Of a stretch of 64,000 bases of DNA, positions 24,731 through 36,333 are shown one piece after another. The stretch is taken from assembly GCA_005406025.1 (NCBI GenBank), contig BGZK01000074.1, positions 434,001 through 498,000 on the forward strand. Direction: 5' to 3'. Position 1 is the first letter of the stretch, and every line of letters starts with the position of its first letter. The notes under the pieces were generated by a model. That model was given only the letters and a program-made list of their open reading frames with translations, was not told the origin of the DNA and ran no database searches. Source of the DNA: Eumeta japonica (lineage: Eukaryota > Arthropoda > Insecta > Lepidoptera > Psychidae). A program made the translations under genes and the position numbers.

Positions 24731-26960
24731 TTACGTTTTACTTCCAATAGCTTGTCTTTTTATATAGAATTTTCAAGCCAGCAAACGAGCATGAGAGCCA
24801 CTAGAAGGTGATCATTGCAGCCCATAGACACGCGCAACACCAGTGTGGCATGTCCGGTCCTTTACAATCATTCGATGCTAAAAAGCTGGCAAAACATCAT
24901 TCTGAATCATTTTTTTATTTTATAAAAAGTAAAGTGACGCTGCACCTTCTTTTAATTACAAAGGCTTCAATTTATTAAAACAATAATGATCTACCCTAAA
25001 CGTCCTGTAGTGATATTGTCATATTTGACATTATCAGTATATGACGTTTGTCCAAGAGAAATGATGAGTTGTGCGCATTTGCGTGCGCGATACGATCACC
25101 GCAAGCTCATTCACAATAAAACAATAAAGCCATAATTTAAACGCGGTGAACAGTCTGTGCGACAGATATCGATACGTTAGCACTTATCGATATGTCACCG
25201 GCAACGGCTGTTTAGCCGACCACTTCATGCGGTATAGTTGCAGCACCACAAACGTGCGCCGGTGCACAAAACGACACACACACGCACGCACACGTGCACA
25301 CACACACACACACGCATTTTAAGACTACCTTTTACCTCTAATCATAATATTATTGCCCCATTATATTCGTTGGTATTTGGACACATAAAAATATTGCTAA
25401 TAATGCCTATTTAAAAAATATCTGAAAAACGGCTGACCCTGCAGGCATCCCTAAAACTTTCCGCTGTGACATTTATCGATGTATCGTTGACCTCCTTGAC
25501 TTGTAAATATTGTATTATTATAAATTACTACTACAAAAATTATATTACGATTTTCATTTAATGCGCTATTGTACATGAAAAATAATGCATATTATTTTAC
25601 ATACAAAAATTGCAATCTATTGTTTAAAACGTAAATTTACAAATACAATACGAAAAGTTCCGACATGAATGTACATCTATATTGTACGTATATACACAAT
25701 ATATTTTAATATTATATATAGTCATGTTATCAATGTATTTCAACCCAAACTCAACTGTCGAGTAAACGTCGTGCATCCGGGGCCAATATATGTACATACT
25801 TATATACAGAGGTGTCGGTTACGGTAACGGTAACAGTGTCGCGAGTTCGATGGTTTTTTCCCATCTCAAAAAATGTCCAACACGTCTAAAGAAGTTTTCA
25901 CTTCAATTAAAAAATTTTCTCCAACGATATCTCTAAAAGAGATGAACCGATTTTTGTGCAGTTTACGGTAGTCGATGTAACTGTTTACGGAAAAGACGGT
26001 ATGGTAGTTTTAAAATTGCGTCAATAAAACATTTTTCTAAAGCCATTATTTTGGAGACTTCTCAAAATCTACCGAACGCCGAGCGGAATCAGTTCAGCGT
26101 TCCATGAAGCCTAACTTAAATAGACTCCCTTCGAATTTCATAGCTAAGAATTAAAAATAATTCTTGACAATCTTTTGCGACAAATAATAATGTTCACTTG
26201 GAATACTTAAATTGTGATACAGATGCAGCGCACAAAGTACAATACGAATAATAGAGAAGAGATCCCACCCAAATAATTAAAATTCTGACCTGAAGCAAAG
26301 ACCTTCAGGTCAGCCGGCACAGGTGGCCTCTGATAAGTAGCTTCTTCCCCCTACCACGCTATACAGCGCAGTGTGGATTACTACTCCCCGCCGCGAGGCG
26401 GTATAATTCTTAATACTCCGTTACTACGAGAGTTATCTAGAAGCAATGCGTTAAATATGACATTGCTATCGTTTGTTTTTCTATCTACATCTTATATTTC
26501 CGACGTGTTGCAATCGTTTAGAAATAAATTCACGTATATCAATCATTACACTGACACTTCAATCGAATTATTTAGCGTATTCGATAGAAAAATGAGCGAC
26601 ATTATTCGCTAGTAACATATATATATATATTCAACTATGAAATGTATAGACTTTAATTTGCCTCTTGTTCTATTGATATCAATTTATCTAATTCTTCTAG
26701 GTATTTATAATCCTAGTGAAGAAATATATCTACACTTTCCCCAGATTCTTTTCTGTTCAGGTCTTTTGCCTGTTTACGCGAGGCCGTCGCGAGTTGGGAC
26801 CCACTAACGACAGTTATCACCGAGCTTATGACGTATGTAGGCTATGGTGGAACGTGTCTACTCTCCGAGGCAAAAGTCTCGTCTTGAATTTTAATTTAAC
26901 TTGAACGTAGTTAAATTTGGCTACGTCAAAAACCCTGGTATCGAGTCGCCCTTGATCGGG
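24731..26960. other. Spacer with a CA/CG-rich microsatellite
   Basis: An imperfect (CA)n/(CACG)n array occupies 25273-25315. No gene is supported. The 26373-26612 plus-strand frame is motif-free. Confidence 0.5.
25273..25315. repeat. Imperfect CA microsatellite
   Basis: CACACA runs are interspersed with CACG and GTGC units over about 43 bp. Confidence 0.9.
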
Positions 26961-26963
26961 ATT

Positions 26964-27541
26964 CTAACCTTTTTTATAGCAGTTTTTGAGAGGAAAACGA
27001 GTGTACACGTCACCAAAAAATGGATGGAAACCGATGCCCATGTACACTTGCAACTTCAGAGGAATCATTAGTGCATTGCCAGCGTCTTGAATAGGAATAG
27101 GATATGTGATGGAGGAAGAAGTAGGCTGATGGAATGGAGTGGCGGAGGAAACTGGGATGGTGGAGGAGAGTGGGATGGTGGAGGAGAGTGGGATGGTGGA
27201 GGAAAATGAATTACCGGAACTCTCACTCACTGGATGAAAGGCAAGCTCTTAATTTCTAATTCGAAGGCGAACGCACCGACCGCTCGGACGCCGCCCTACA
27301 TAAAAGTTATGCAACAAGTATTTCGACACATGTACAATGACTACTTTGGGTTTGTTTTAAAGCAAAAAAAAGGAAAAAGCAAAGGAAAAAACACATCGTC
27401 ATTTTGTGACGACACGGATAAAAGTTTCCGATTGCATATTTCCTCGTTCCGCTGCCTTGCAACGAAGTTGCGCAACTTTTTGAATCAACCACTTGAAACG
27501 CACATTGATGCCAAAGCCAAGAGTCTACTGGATAGTCGATA
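26964..27541. other. Low-complexity reading frames on both strands, unidentified
   Basis: A minus-strand frame (26964-27230) encodes a Ser/Thr/Pro-rich stretch with repeated STIPLS, followed by KLQVYMGIGFHPFFGDVYTR. A plus-strand frame (27234-27542) encodes a Lys-rich protein. Neither has a recognisable domain. The serine-rich repeat is simply the translation of the 18-bp minisatellite inside it. Possibly remains of a DNA transposon accessory ORF, but I cannot show this. Confidence 0.15.
27154..27207. repeat. Minisatellite, three 18-bp units
   Basis: The unit GGGATGGTGGAGGAGAGT is present at 27154-27171 and 27172-27189, with a third copy at 27190-27207 ending GAAAAT. The length, a multiple of three, keeps the minus-strand frame open. 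Confidence 0.9.
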
Positions 27542-27542
27542 G

Positions 27543-28599
27543 CCCTACGATCCCAAAGAAAAATACATTTGAACTACGACCTAAATATATTAATATAATC
27601 AAAAAAAATATACTTTATTATGACTGATTAAATATGCAACTCGAAGCCATATGATAACGAAAAGTTAAATCAAATTTAATAAAGGGGAAAAAAGAACTAA
27701 CTTCGTCATAAGCCATCAAAGATTGTTTGCTATTGCTTTTTTAAATAACTAATTTATGGATGTCATTGAAGCGCATGAGCTATGTATGCAATGATCGTAC
27801 CATCTGGAGATTAGTGGTCTCTACCCCCTTCCGGAAAATAGGCGAGTGTTTATAAATAAGAAAGAAAAGTAATATCATAGGACATTCTGCAGAAACTGAA
27901 GTTTTTTTACGCTATTCGACAAGAATTAATATAAAAAAATAGTCCCGGTACGTAAAGTTTTCGGATGTTATCGTGACTATATACACAATCCATAGATACA
28001 AACATCCTGATGATTATGGATATTTTTATTAATTTAAAAAGAATAAAATGCTTTTTGAAAATATCAAATGTGATCATAAGAGCGTTTTCCTTGGATATAC
28101 GTGTACTCACATTATCCTATGAATGCAATATATATCTAATAGAGGTCATTTAACTTCCAGAAAATTGCTCGACCTTGAGAAGACGCAAATAGAGCACAAC
28201 TCAAACGTTTCGCATTATGGGGCATTCAAAACATGATCTTTAAAAAGGTAATACAAAAATATGATAAATATAAAATAAAGAAAAGGTCTATGTTTACCAT
28301 AAATTTCAAATAAAATAAGTGAACCATTTATTTTTTTATTTCTAATTTTTTACCATGTAAAATACTAACAATCTGGCCTAACTGATTAAGTATGAAATCG
28401 CTGGGAACAATTAGGCAGATTATTTTTTTAAATCGTACAAGTCGTCGAATCTTTCGTCATACACAGTACAACGCAACTTCTATGGTATACAAGCGATTTT
28501 CAGTTTTACACTCATCGACTGCCCGCATAGATGTACGTGAATATGACTTCGCAAAACACATCCGCTGGAATTCCTTAAGCTACGTCACCATATCCTCGA
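27543..28599. other. AT-rich spacer, nothing recognised
   Basis: No supported gene or repeat. Confidence 0.5.
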
Positions 28600-28881
28600 A
28601 ACGGTAACAGTTACTACGTCCTTTGGTTACACAGATCTCATACGTCATGGCCGTGACGCGTGCGCGCGCAGGCCTAGAGCGACGCGCGCGCCCACATGCG
28701 GCCGCCTGACGCAAACGCGGTCGTCGGCGACAGACATCTATTAACTATGGCGTCTGCGGAATGTATTTCCTTAGCAAGAAACGGTGTGACGGAAGGCAAA
28801 AAGTTGCATTTTCTCATGAACCGACTTGCGTATGCGGTTTGTGTCCTGGACCCGGGGTCGATTATGAAAATGGGTTTTTGA
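28600..28881. other. GC-rich patch with a 44-residue ATG frame, unidentified
   Basis: The sequence is dense in CG up to about 28740. An ATG at 28747 opens a frame reading MASAECISLARNGVTEGKKL and stopping at 28881. The opposite strand is also open. No family was recognised. It could be a CpG-rich regulatory patch rather than a gene. Confidence 0.15.
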
Positions 28882-31800
28882 CCGTACATTTTGTATATAT
28901 ACCGTTTTAGCCATATTTAGATTTTTGCATCTATTCTAATCCACTTAACAATATGCAGTTATGGTTTTTGACCAATCAAGTATGTATCATCCCGTCGTTC
29001 GTATTTACAAAACTATCGAATTTTCTGTTTTCTCTACTTTGTTTGACACATTTTTTCGCAATACAAAATATCTCTATTTGTAACGAATGAAGTGTTATAA
29101 AATTCCAACATTAACACAGAATTAAAATCTTTTACATATTAAAATGATCCATCACAATTTTAAATCTTCAAAATTTGATTTCGCAAAAATATTGCAATGG
29201 TGTGTAACAATTCAGTCGCAACTTGAAGTTGAGAAATGATTTACTGTAAAAGGACTTCGACGAGGTTTTCACAATGGTAAGTTAGCAAAAGGGCTTATCT
29301 TTGTTGCATATGCACTTAAAAAGATACTAAAGATAGAATTTATCAGATGTAGAAACTACTAGACTATTTTATTTTGGCTGTTTCCATAGCCGGTTGAAAT
29401 TTTAACCCCATTAAAGACACAACTTTTTTAACTTTAGTTTATACGCTACGTATCCGAATCGCGTATAGAAAATATATCTCAATATATAAATCTTGAAAGA
29501 ATGACGCTTACACCGACACTTATCTTGAGAGAAGGACACTCGCGTTATTTACACTCATATTTATTTATATGTAAAAACAATATTCTTACACAACGCTCAA
29601 CAAATTGAGAATATAAATAAATTATATTAAATATGTGGCCGTTTCAAATTTAAATAAAATTATAGAACTCAATGACGTTCCGAGCGGTAACGTAAGCTAC
29701 GATCGCGATTATCCTTAATATTGAATTTTATTGCGGACACGCATAAAACACGTTCCTCGTATTACCCGATCGCGTTCGCACAAGTCGCCACAATCGCTAT
29801 CCCGTCTGATCCCGGTCTGACCCTTTTAGTATTCTTCCCGGGGAGGGCGCCTCGGACCTCCCTCGGCTGGGGATCTGGCTTCAGCAGGTAGGAAACGACC
29901 TACGGACCTAGTTTGATGAATGAACTATTGACGTGGAAACTTGGCCGATTTGTGAATCGCCGTTAGCCGAATGTGTCATCTCGTTAGCATTCACGTGCGC
30001 CGGGCGTGCGAAGTGACAGTCACACGCGACATTAGAGTTTGTGATAAATCACATGCATACATATACAGAAAGGTCGGCAAATTAATGCAAATTTAAGGTT
30101 TGATAAATAGCAATAAAACTCTAACTCGACGAAGAAAACCAACCTTACGCTAATTTTGTTGTGATCAAGTTTTTTAATTAACTTTGAGATAGATATTCGA
30201 TTAGAGTTCCGTAGCAAAAGTCAAAATAATGACCCGCTAAGTCCGACAGGTCCATATATCTCTTATCCATGTATCTCAGCTTGATAATTCCTGATGCGAA
30301 TATATGAGCAAGTATCTCGTGTCAGCCGCTGTAAAATTTCGTACAGGAGTTCCAAAAAAAATTACATAAAAAGCGTTCCATATATAAAAATTGAGGGCTG
30401 ACTTTTTTTCGCGCCAAAAATTTGTTGTGTATTATTGTCGGATATTAGGTTTTCAAAGACGCATCAAAGGTTCTTAAGCGATTTTTTGTCTCAAGTGTAT
30501 ATTTAACCAGTTCGTTAACCATGCCTCAATGAAGTCTTGAGCGATCACGTCGTCGCCGGTCATTGAAATCAATGAATCAATAGAGCCTACTGATCTGGCC
30601 CGACAAAAATGTACTTAGGACGTTACTACAGAATTTTGCATGACCCTATGTACTGATTCGAAGTAGCCCATCGGACGAAGATAAAAGAGCAATGTCTTCA
30701 GTGTGGTTTCGAAGACCATCGAAACTACGAAAAAAACTTATCTTTCAGCCAGAACCCACTAAGTGAGACCGACGTGTTCTACTTTTATTACGTCATATTC
30801 AAAGTTTTACCTGTGAAATCAAGTTTATTCTATTATCGATGTAATTCTTGTCATTTGGTGGATAAAATTCCGGTAAATGTTAAAAATGCTTATTCTAAAT
30901 AGAGTGAGGTGCCGCTGACATTAATTTTTGGTACTTATAATCGTTTCATCTCTTAACTTGGGAAAATTTGAGCATTTCTTTTTTATTCAAAATTACGGTA
31001 GCAGTAATTTTAGTAATCGACGAATTAAGGAACAACAGTGTTCGACAACTCTTTGAAATATATTTTAGAGATATTTTTTCATATTCAACGAATCACGCCC
31101 ATTTCCTATATATATCAGCCCGTTTTATTGGACACCTCAAATCTATTGTTTGGTATAAATATATTATATTTAGAATTATAATTTAAGACCAAAAGCATCT
31201 ATCAGAAAAAAATTTAAGCAATTAATATTTTAACTATAAGGTCACGATACATGCTGTTACAAAAAAATGAGCGACATCCATAACATTAACACTGGGCATA
31301 AGATCGATCTTGCTGCTCATAAAACCCGTCTAAGCAAAGGTAGCAAACCATTTAAGGAGCAATACGTATACTTTTATAGTAAGATCCCGACTGGAATTAA
31401 ATAAAAAACCATTTTATGAATTTAAACTTTTCGAAAAAAGTTTTACGGCAAGAATTATTATACCGTGTGTCAGTTTCTTAATAAAACAAACACAAGGGAT
31501 TGAACTGCTCGACTATCAGGTTACCTCATGTTATTTCTGAGTGTCGTATTAAATTGCTAGACATTCTATACTTTGTACCGATTAGATAAAAAAAAAAAGA
31601 GCAACCCTTGTGTTTCTTAACGATTCTTCTCAAAGTGATTCAGCGATTGGAGTGGATGGTAACGTCAACGTCGAAAAAAAATTAATCAATGACGTAGTTC
31701 GAGAGCATTTCTATTACATAGGAAATAGAGATATTTTCGATTTCAATTTACTCGTGAAATTGAGATGAATTATTTTCTGGGTTGTTTTATGACATGGGGT

Positions 31801-32570
31801 GTCGTCGGATAGGTCGTTCAAAAATATTGTGGATGTGGGGAAACCATTGTTCGATTCAAGGATTCGATTGCAAAATATTAAGCCTTAAGATGATATTTTT
31901 TGTTAGATACATTTATCTCCCGCCTCTTCCAGGTAAATAAAAAAGTTTTTTAATATACGAAGAAATTCATACCAGTAAATATATAAAACGAAGTTAAAAG
32001 GAGGCTTATCACAGCTAAACAGGCTTTACAGGTTAATAGTCGACTACCTAATAATATGTATCTACTTGGAGCAGTAAAAAGCAAAATTTTGCACAAATGC
32101 CATTGAAAATTATTTAGATGAAGTTATTGGTCATTAAAACGTGAACTCAATTTATATATCCATACTATCAGACAAAAACACCCCTTCTAAATCCGCATAT
32201 TACAACGGACAACTACGAAACCCTACACTCGATACGCACTTGGCCGTTTCTGTTTTTAAGTAACTTTTCCATAACAGTAAATTATTTATTTAACACGTAA
32301 TACTTTTGCGATTACCGTTACAAATATTAATACTACTTCAAAATAAAATCTAAATATATCTACCGAACAGAGTCATTGCAGGCAATTTGTATTTAGAGTA
32401 TCTCATTGTAATTATGTTCATATGAAATGTTTATGTAGCAGCTATCGAACAGTAACACAATGACAAAAAAACTATTGTAGTGCTTTTTTAATATTTATAC
32501 GCGAGTACGTCACGAATGTGATTAAAAATATAAACAGAACTTACAGAAAATAATTTCGGTAATATTGTGA
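28882..32570. other. 3.7 kb without recognisable genes
   Basis: AT-rich sequence with scattered GC-richer patches near 29740-29900 and 30000. Frames are short. The region 30370-30900 has faint protein-like reading on the + strand (LGRYYRILHDPM near 30617), but I could not tie it to any family. Confidence 0.45.
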
Positions 32571-32701
32571 CGCACTAATGCTTTTTGATTCAATACTGTC
32601 GCTCGGCGACGGCGCGGGACGTAGCGAGAGGACGAAGGATTATCAGCTGAGACTGCGGGAGGGGGGGCAGCGCCGCGAACAGGTGGTTATACGTCGCTAC
32701 G

Positions 32702-32710
32702 TGACTCAGC
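32702..32710 (+). promoter_or_regulatory. AP-1 / antioxidant-response-type site
   Basis: TGACTCAGC lies 43 bp upstream of the TATA box. TGACTCA is the perfect AP-1 (Jun/Fos) consensus. The extended TGACnnnGC also fits the antioxidant-response element bound by Cnc/Maf factors. Either would make the gene stress-inducible. This is a short motif, and occupancy is inference. Confidence 0.45.
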
Positions 32711-32744
32711 ACGCGACGGCGCCCCGCCCGGCCGCTCGCGCCGA

Positions 32745-32753
32745 TATATTTAA
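32745..32753 (+). promoter_or_regulatory. TATA box of the IL-17-like gene
   Basis: TATATTTAA stands alone in GC-rich DNA, 92 bases upstream of the start codon. A start site about 25-33 bases downstream, around CCAGAC (32776-32781), would give a 5' leader of roughly 65-70 bases. Confidence 0.65.
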
Positions 32754-32844
32754 GGCTGTGGCGCCGGTTGCCGCACCAGACTCCGGCCTTAGCGCTCTCC
32801 GTGACCTCACGCCCAGTTAACCGCCTCGCGCTCTGACCGACGAA

Positions 32845-33258
32845 ATGCATGCGTGCCGAGTGCTCCTAGCGCTACTGAGCGTGATGACGGCGGCCCGCGC
32901 CGCGCCCCCGACCGCACTCTCGCGAGCGTTACGCACCCGCCGCGACACCTTCGTGCAGAAGATGGAACTGAGCGCGGCGGCGAATCGGGCGCTATGCCCC
33001 GTAGAAGTGATCAAGACCGAGGACCCCGAGCGCGTGCCGCGCTACATCAAGGAGGTGCGGTGCGCGCACAGCGCCGACCACCGCCGGCCGTGCTGCCGGC
33101 GCCGCGACCGCGCCTACCAGTGCACCGAGCTGCGGGACGACGTGCTGGTGTACTACCCGCGTGAACGCCGCTCCGTGCGCGAGACCGTGTCCGTGGGCTG
33201 CGCCTGCGTGGAGCGGCGGACGGACATCACCGAGCCCGCGCCGCACCCGCCCGAGTGA
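32845..33258 (+). CDS. Interleukin-17-like secreted cytokine, complete, intronless
   Basis: A predicted secreted signalling protein of 137 residues. Residues 1-20 form a signal peptide (hydrophobic VLLALLSVM core, likely cut after the ARA motif). RTRR at 30-33 is a possible furin-type site. The mature part has cysteines at 51, 73, 83, 84, 93, 119 and 121. TEDPERVPRYIKEVRC (58-73) and VSVGCACV (115-122) match the two most conserved blocks of the IL-17 family: the D/N-P-x-R-x-P-x-x-I-x-E-A-x-C strand and the final V-x-V-G-C-x-C-V strand. The C-x-C pair and upstream cysteines would form the IL-17 cystine-knot-like fold. IL-17s act as secreted dimers on SEFIR-domain receptors, signalling to NF-kB/AP-1. 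The spacing C73-C83 is longer than in vertebrate IL-17A. Spatzle-like cystine knots are the main alternative, but GCACV fits IL-17 better. Start chosen: first ATG after the TATA box, in frame with the signal peptide. Confidence 0.75.
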   Translation: MHACRVLLALLSVMTAARAAPPTALSRALRTRRDTFVQKMELSAAANRALCPVEVIKTEDPERVPRYIKEVRCAHSADHRRPCCRRRDRAYQCTELRDDVLVYYPRERRSVRETVSVGCACVERRTDITEPAPHPPE

Positions 33259-33332
33259 CCGCCCCGCGCCCGCGCCGGCCGCGTTTTGCACCCACAGTTC
33301 CTAGCTCCCGCCTCGTGCGAGGGCCCAGTGCT

Positions 33333-33349
33333 ATTTATTTATTTATTTA
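33333..33349 (+). promoter_or_regulatory. AU-rich element in the 3' UTR
   Basis: Four overlapping ATTTA pentamers (33333-37, 37-41, 41-45, 45-49) lie 75 bases after the stop codon, inside an otherwise GC-rich 3' UTR. Tandem overlapping AUUUA units are the class II AU-rich elements of short-lived cytokine mRNAs. In Drosophila the Tis11 protein binds UAUUUAUU-type sites and promotes mRNA decay. The position and isolation make function plausible. Confidence 0.6.
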
Positions 33350-33625
33350 TTGTAGCGCGTAGTGGTCCGAGTGACTGTTATTCAGGAATCGGATAGGTTA
33401 AGTTTGTTGATTAGTGAACTTGTTAAACGAAGTGTGAACTCGTGATTGGCCACCCGCGGCCGGCCCCCTCCCCGCCCCGCCGCCGACGGCGCTCGTGGGG
33501 TCGGAGGCTCCACACGGGCACGATATTTATTTCTGTGATTGTATTACTTTAAAATATGTTTACGACAGCGACATGTCGTGTCTAAATTTGCTACCCTTTC
33601 GAAATTGTACGTGTCTAATTGAATT

Positions 33626-33631
33626 ATTAAA
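33626..33631 (+). terminator. Poly(A) signal ATTAAA of the IL-17-like gene
   Basis: ATTAAA is the second most common animal polyadenylation hexamer. It lies about 370 bases after the stop codon, and a T-rich stretch (ATTTATTTTTTG) follows about 18 bases later. This gives a complete transcription unit of about 0.9 kb. Confidence 0.55.
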
Positions 33632-33659
33632 TGGCAATAGAATATGAACCAGATTTATT

Positions 33660-35229
33660 TTTTGCCCCTTTTATCGCATTCGTTCCTGCGGGCGAGTTGC
33701 GTGGATGTGTATTCTTACATACTCTAAACTCTTAAACGTAAGTACATATATTCCGTTATAAAAGCTACGTTTGGATACTCATCCATTATGTTTCACCATT
33801 CGTATTTATTGCTAAGAGTTAAATAACGCATTTCAAGTTGAACAACCGCCGGCTACGAGTCGTAGCATGGCTGTGCTCGCGCACGCTGCGTGCGCGCGGG
33901 GTGTGTCGGGCGGGCCGCCCCGCCCAACGCCCGCCGCCTCGTTCACGGTTCATGCCCGTCCTTTCTAAATAACGTTTAAAAACACCTACTCAAATACCGA
34001 AAATCGGTAAAAAGCTAACATTCTTTATAAAGCCCCCACGATAGGTGCATGCGTTGACATTTTTTAACACTACAGTATTGCAGCTGTAAAGTGACCTCAA
34101 AAAAAAGTACTAAGTATCTTCACGCTTCTGTGTCAAAACTCCTTTTTAGTGTACAATTAATATTTTACACATTTAAATAAAATGCTATTCTTTATAGTTT
34201 TTAGTAGTTAAAGAAAATTCTCACTGTGGCCTTGCAAAATAGCGACCTCGCAAAATCCCTAGTACGCCCTTGACCGTATGACCGATGACTATTTTTCTTA
34301 AATTTTTAAAGTACACTTTCGGTGCTATGATAGTTGCGCGCGCACGAATAAAGGGAGACACAACAGGTGAGTGCGATAGGAATACACCCAAAAGTACGCG
34401 TTCATCATCTATCTATATATACACAAATGCAAAATAAACACCGCTACACAACATTTACTTATATTTAAAATCGAGAGAAAATCAGTCAATAAAATAACCA
34501 AATTAACAAGAAAATGACATTAGTCATTGATCTATTCAACAATTTAGCATTGACGATTAATCCCTTTTAATGTTTTTTTCTGTTGCGCCACAGAAACAAA
34601 TCCCTAACGCGCGGACACGAGTACACATATTTCATTTTAATGCACGCAACAAGATGCACTTTTTGGTAGCTGGAACACCATAAATTGGAATTCACAAATT
34701 GTGCCCTTCCCTCGACTAAAAACGTCGATCGCGTCTCGATGTCAACAAACTCACGTTAATTTATAATTCTTGACTTTACAAAATATACGAAGTTTGAGTT
34801 GATTTCGCGTTGTCACAACTTGCATCCGTACGCATATCGAACTCAATTAATCGTTAAATGTGCTTGTACGCATACGCAAAATTAACGTATGAGAGCTTAT
34901 AACGATAAGACGACGTCCATTGGCGTGTTCAACGTTCGCGTGTTTTCACGGCGCGTGTTCAAAACGAGATAAGGATGTCGGTTATATCTGACCAAATCTC
35001 ATTTTGGGGGATCGGAGTCGATAGAATAATCTCAAGTCAGCTTTGAGGGTCAGAAGACATGCCATTGTGACTTATTGTTCTGATATCTATGCAGAACACG
35101 TTCGGTACTATGAATACGCATTAAAAATGTGATTAACTAAAATACTCGCGTGAGGGAGGGATCCATCCACAATTTACGAAATCTCGCCGAGGAGTAGGCG
35201 GGCTCGAATTTGTGACTGTGCGCCTCAAG
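33660..35229. other. Spacer, partly GC-rich, no gene recognised
   Basis: A second short CG-rich block lies at about 33845-33960. The remainder is AT-rich. No supported coding frame was found, including any further exon of the IL-17-like gene. Confidence 0.5.
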
Positions 35230-35231
35230 TA

Positions 35232-36331
35232 CGAGGGTAGCTATTTATGTGTCCGAAATATCAAAAGGAAACAAACATCTGATTTTATTGCTTTTCATAA
35301 TATTCGTCATGATGATCCATGCACTTTTAAATACGCTGAGACCAATTGTTATAGCACTTTTTTCATTCTAATTGAGGTCTCTTCAAAACGTGCATTTTGA
35401 ACTCATCAATGCCCACTTCTCCGCTCAAAAAACGTTGACCAAATAATTTATTCTTCACGCTTGGGGACAAATAGAAACCATTGGGTGCCAAATCGGGGTT
35501 GTACGGCGGACGACCCGTCAATTCAATGTTTTAACTTTCCAAAAACCCCAGTGTTTCGGCCGACGCGTGACAGCTAGCATTGACTTGATTAAAAATGATT
35601 CTGCGTTGTCGGTTGTTGTTTCTTATTTCTTCAAAGACTTCTGGCAAACAAATGGTCGTATACCATTCCTAATTAACTGTTTTTACTCTTCTCTAGTGGC
35701 ACTGTAACCGCATGTCCCTTTATATTATAAAAACAGGCAACCTTTAGCTTCAAAGTGCTTTTGGCACTCATCATTTTTGTCGGATTCGTTAACTGTTGTT
35801 TAGTTTCGGAGTCATGCGCATAGATTCAAAATTCAAGAAATATCTAACTTATGCCTAAAGACGCCTTTATCTGGCGATATGTAACATGACGATCTTGCAT
35901 TATTAGTTCCCGCACAACATCGATATTTTGTGGTACAACAACCGATTTAGGGCGACCTTCTTTAAATTCGTCCGTTAGCGTAGGCCGCCCACGATTTAAC
36001 TCACTAAACCAGTGTTACACAGTGGCTTTTGATGGTGCTTCATCTCCAAAAATCAAAGTGAGTAGATCGATGCACTGTTTTTTGAGTTGGCCCACGCCGA
36101 AAATCGTAATAAATCATCTCACTAAAATCTTTACGAGTAAAATCCACGGTTATACAGACACGCAATTTTCGTAATGATGCTACAATGGTAAAACAATTGA
36201 CAGTTACATGAAACAAACTGTATTCTACAGCCAAGGAGTTACATTTTTAAATGTTGTAATCACTCTTCAAGTATTGTTCTTTAAGTATTGTTATATGCGT
36301 CCAGTTCCGCATACATAAGTAGCAGCCCTCG
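35232..36331 (-). mobile_element. Dead mariner transposon with TIRs and TA target duplication
   Basis: A complete-length (1.1 kb) but decayed mariner on the minus strand. The ends are CGAGGGTAGCTATTTATGT at the left and, on the other strand, CGAGGGCTGCTACTTATGT at the right. TA dinucleotides lie immediately outside both ends (35230-35231 and 36332-36333), as expected for mariner insertion. The transposase remnant between them is collinear with the family. Confidence 0.88.
35390..36234 (-). pseudogene. Mariner transposase pseudogene
   Basis: On the minus strand the N-terminus reads EMIYYDFRRGPTQKTVHRST (near 36110), continues in another frame with HWFSELNRGRPTL, and then DRHVTYRQIKASLGIS. The C-terminal half has NASCHASAETLGFLES and LTGRPPYNPDLAPNGFYLSP (near 35500), ending near KMH at about 35390. 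Typical family members have HHDNAS and DLAP blocks here, so the identity is firm. The first catalytic block (GDE) is missing or unreadable, and stops and frameshifts are frequent. Non-functional. Confidence 0.85.
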
Positions 36332-36333
36332 TA

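Larger units (their letters stand above)
32590..33510 (+). promoter_or_regulatory. CpG-rich island covering the IL-17-like gene
   Basis: A block of about 0.9 kb, very rich in G, C and CpG, covers the promoter, the whole coding region and the start of the 3' UTR. It ends abruptly in AT-rich DNA on both sides. The coding sequence uses almost only G/C-ending codons. Confidence 0.7.

Noticed and set aside
32853..33291. Alternative frames across the IL-17-like gene (plus 32853-33164, minus 32992-33291, minus 32590-32850)
   Set aside because: These are shadows of the GC-rich coding region; only the 32845-33258 frame has a signal peptide and conserved motifs.
34411..34440. Possible Helitron 5' end (TCTATATATA-like start)
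   Set aside because: No matching 3' hairpin plus CTRR end could be located.
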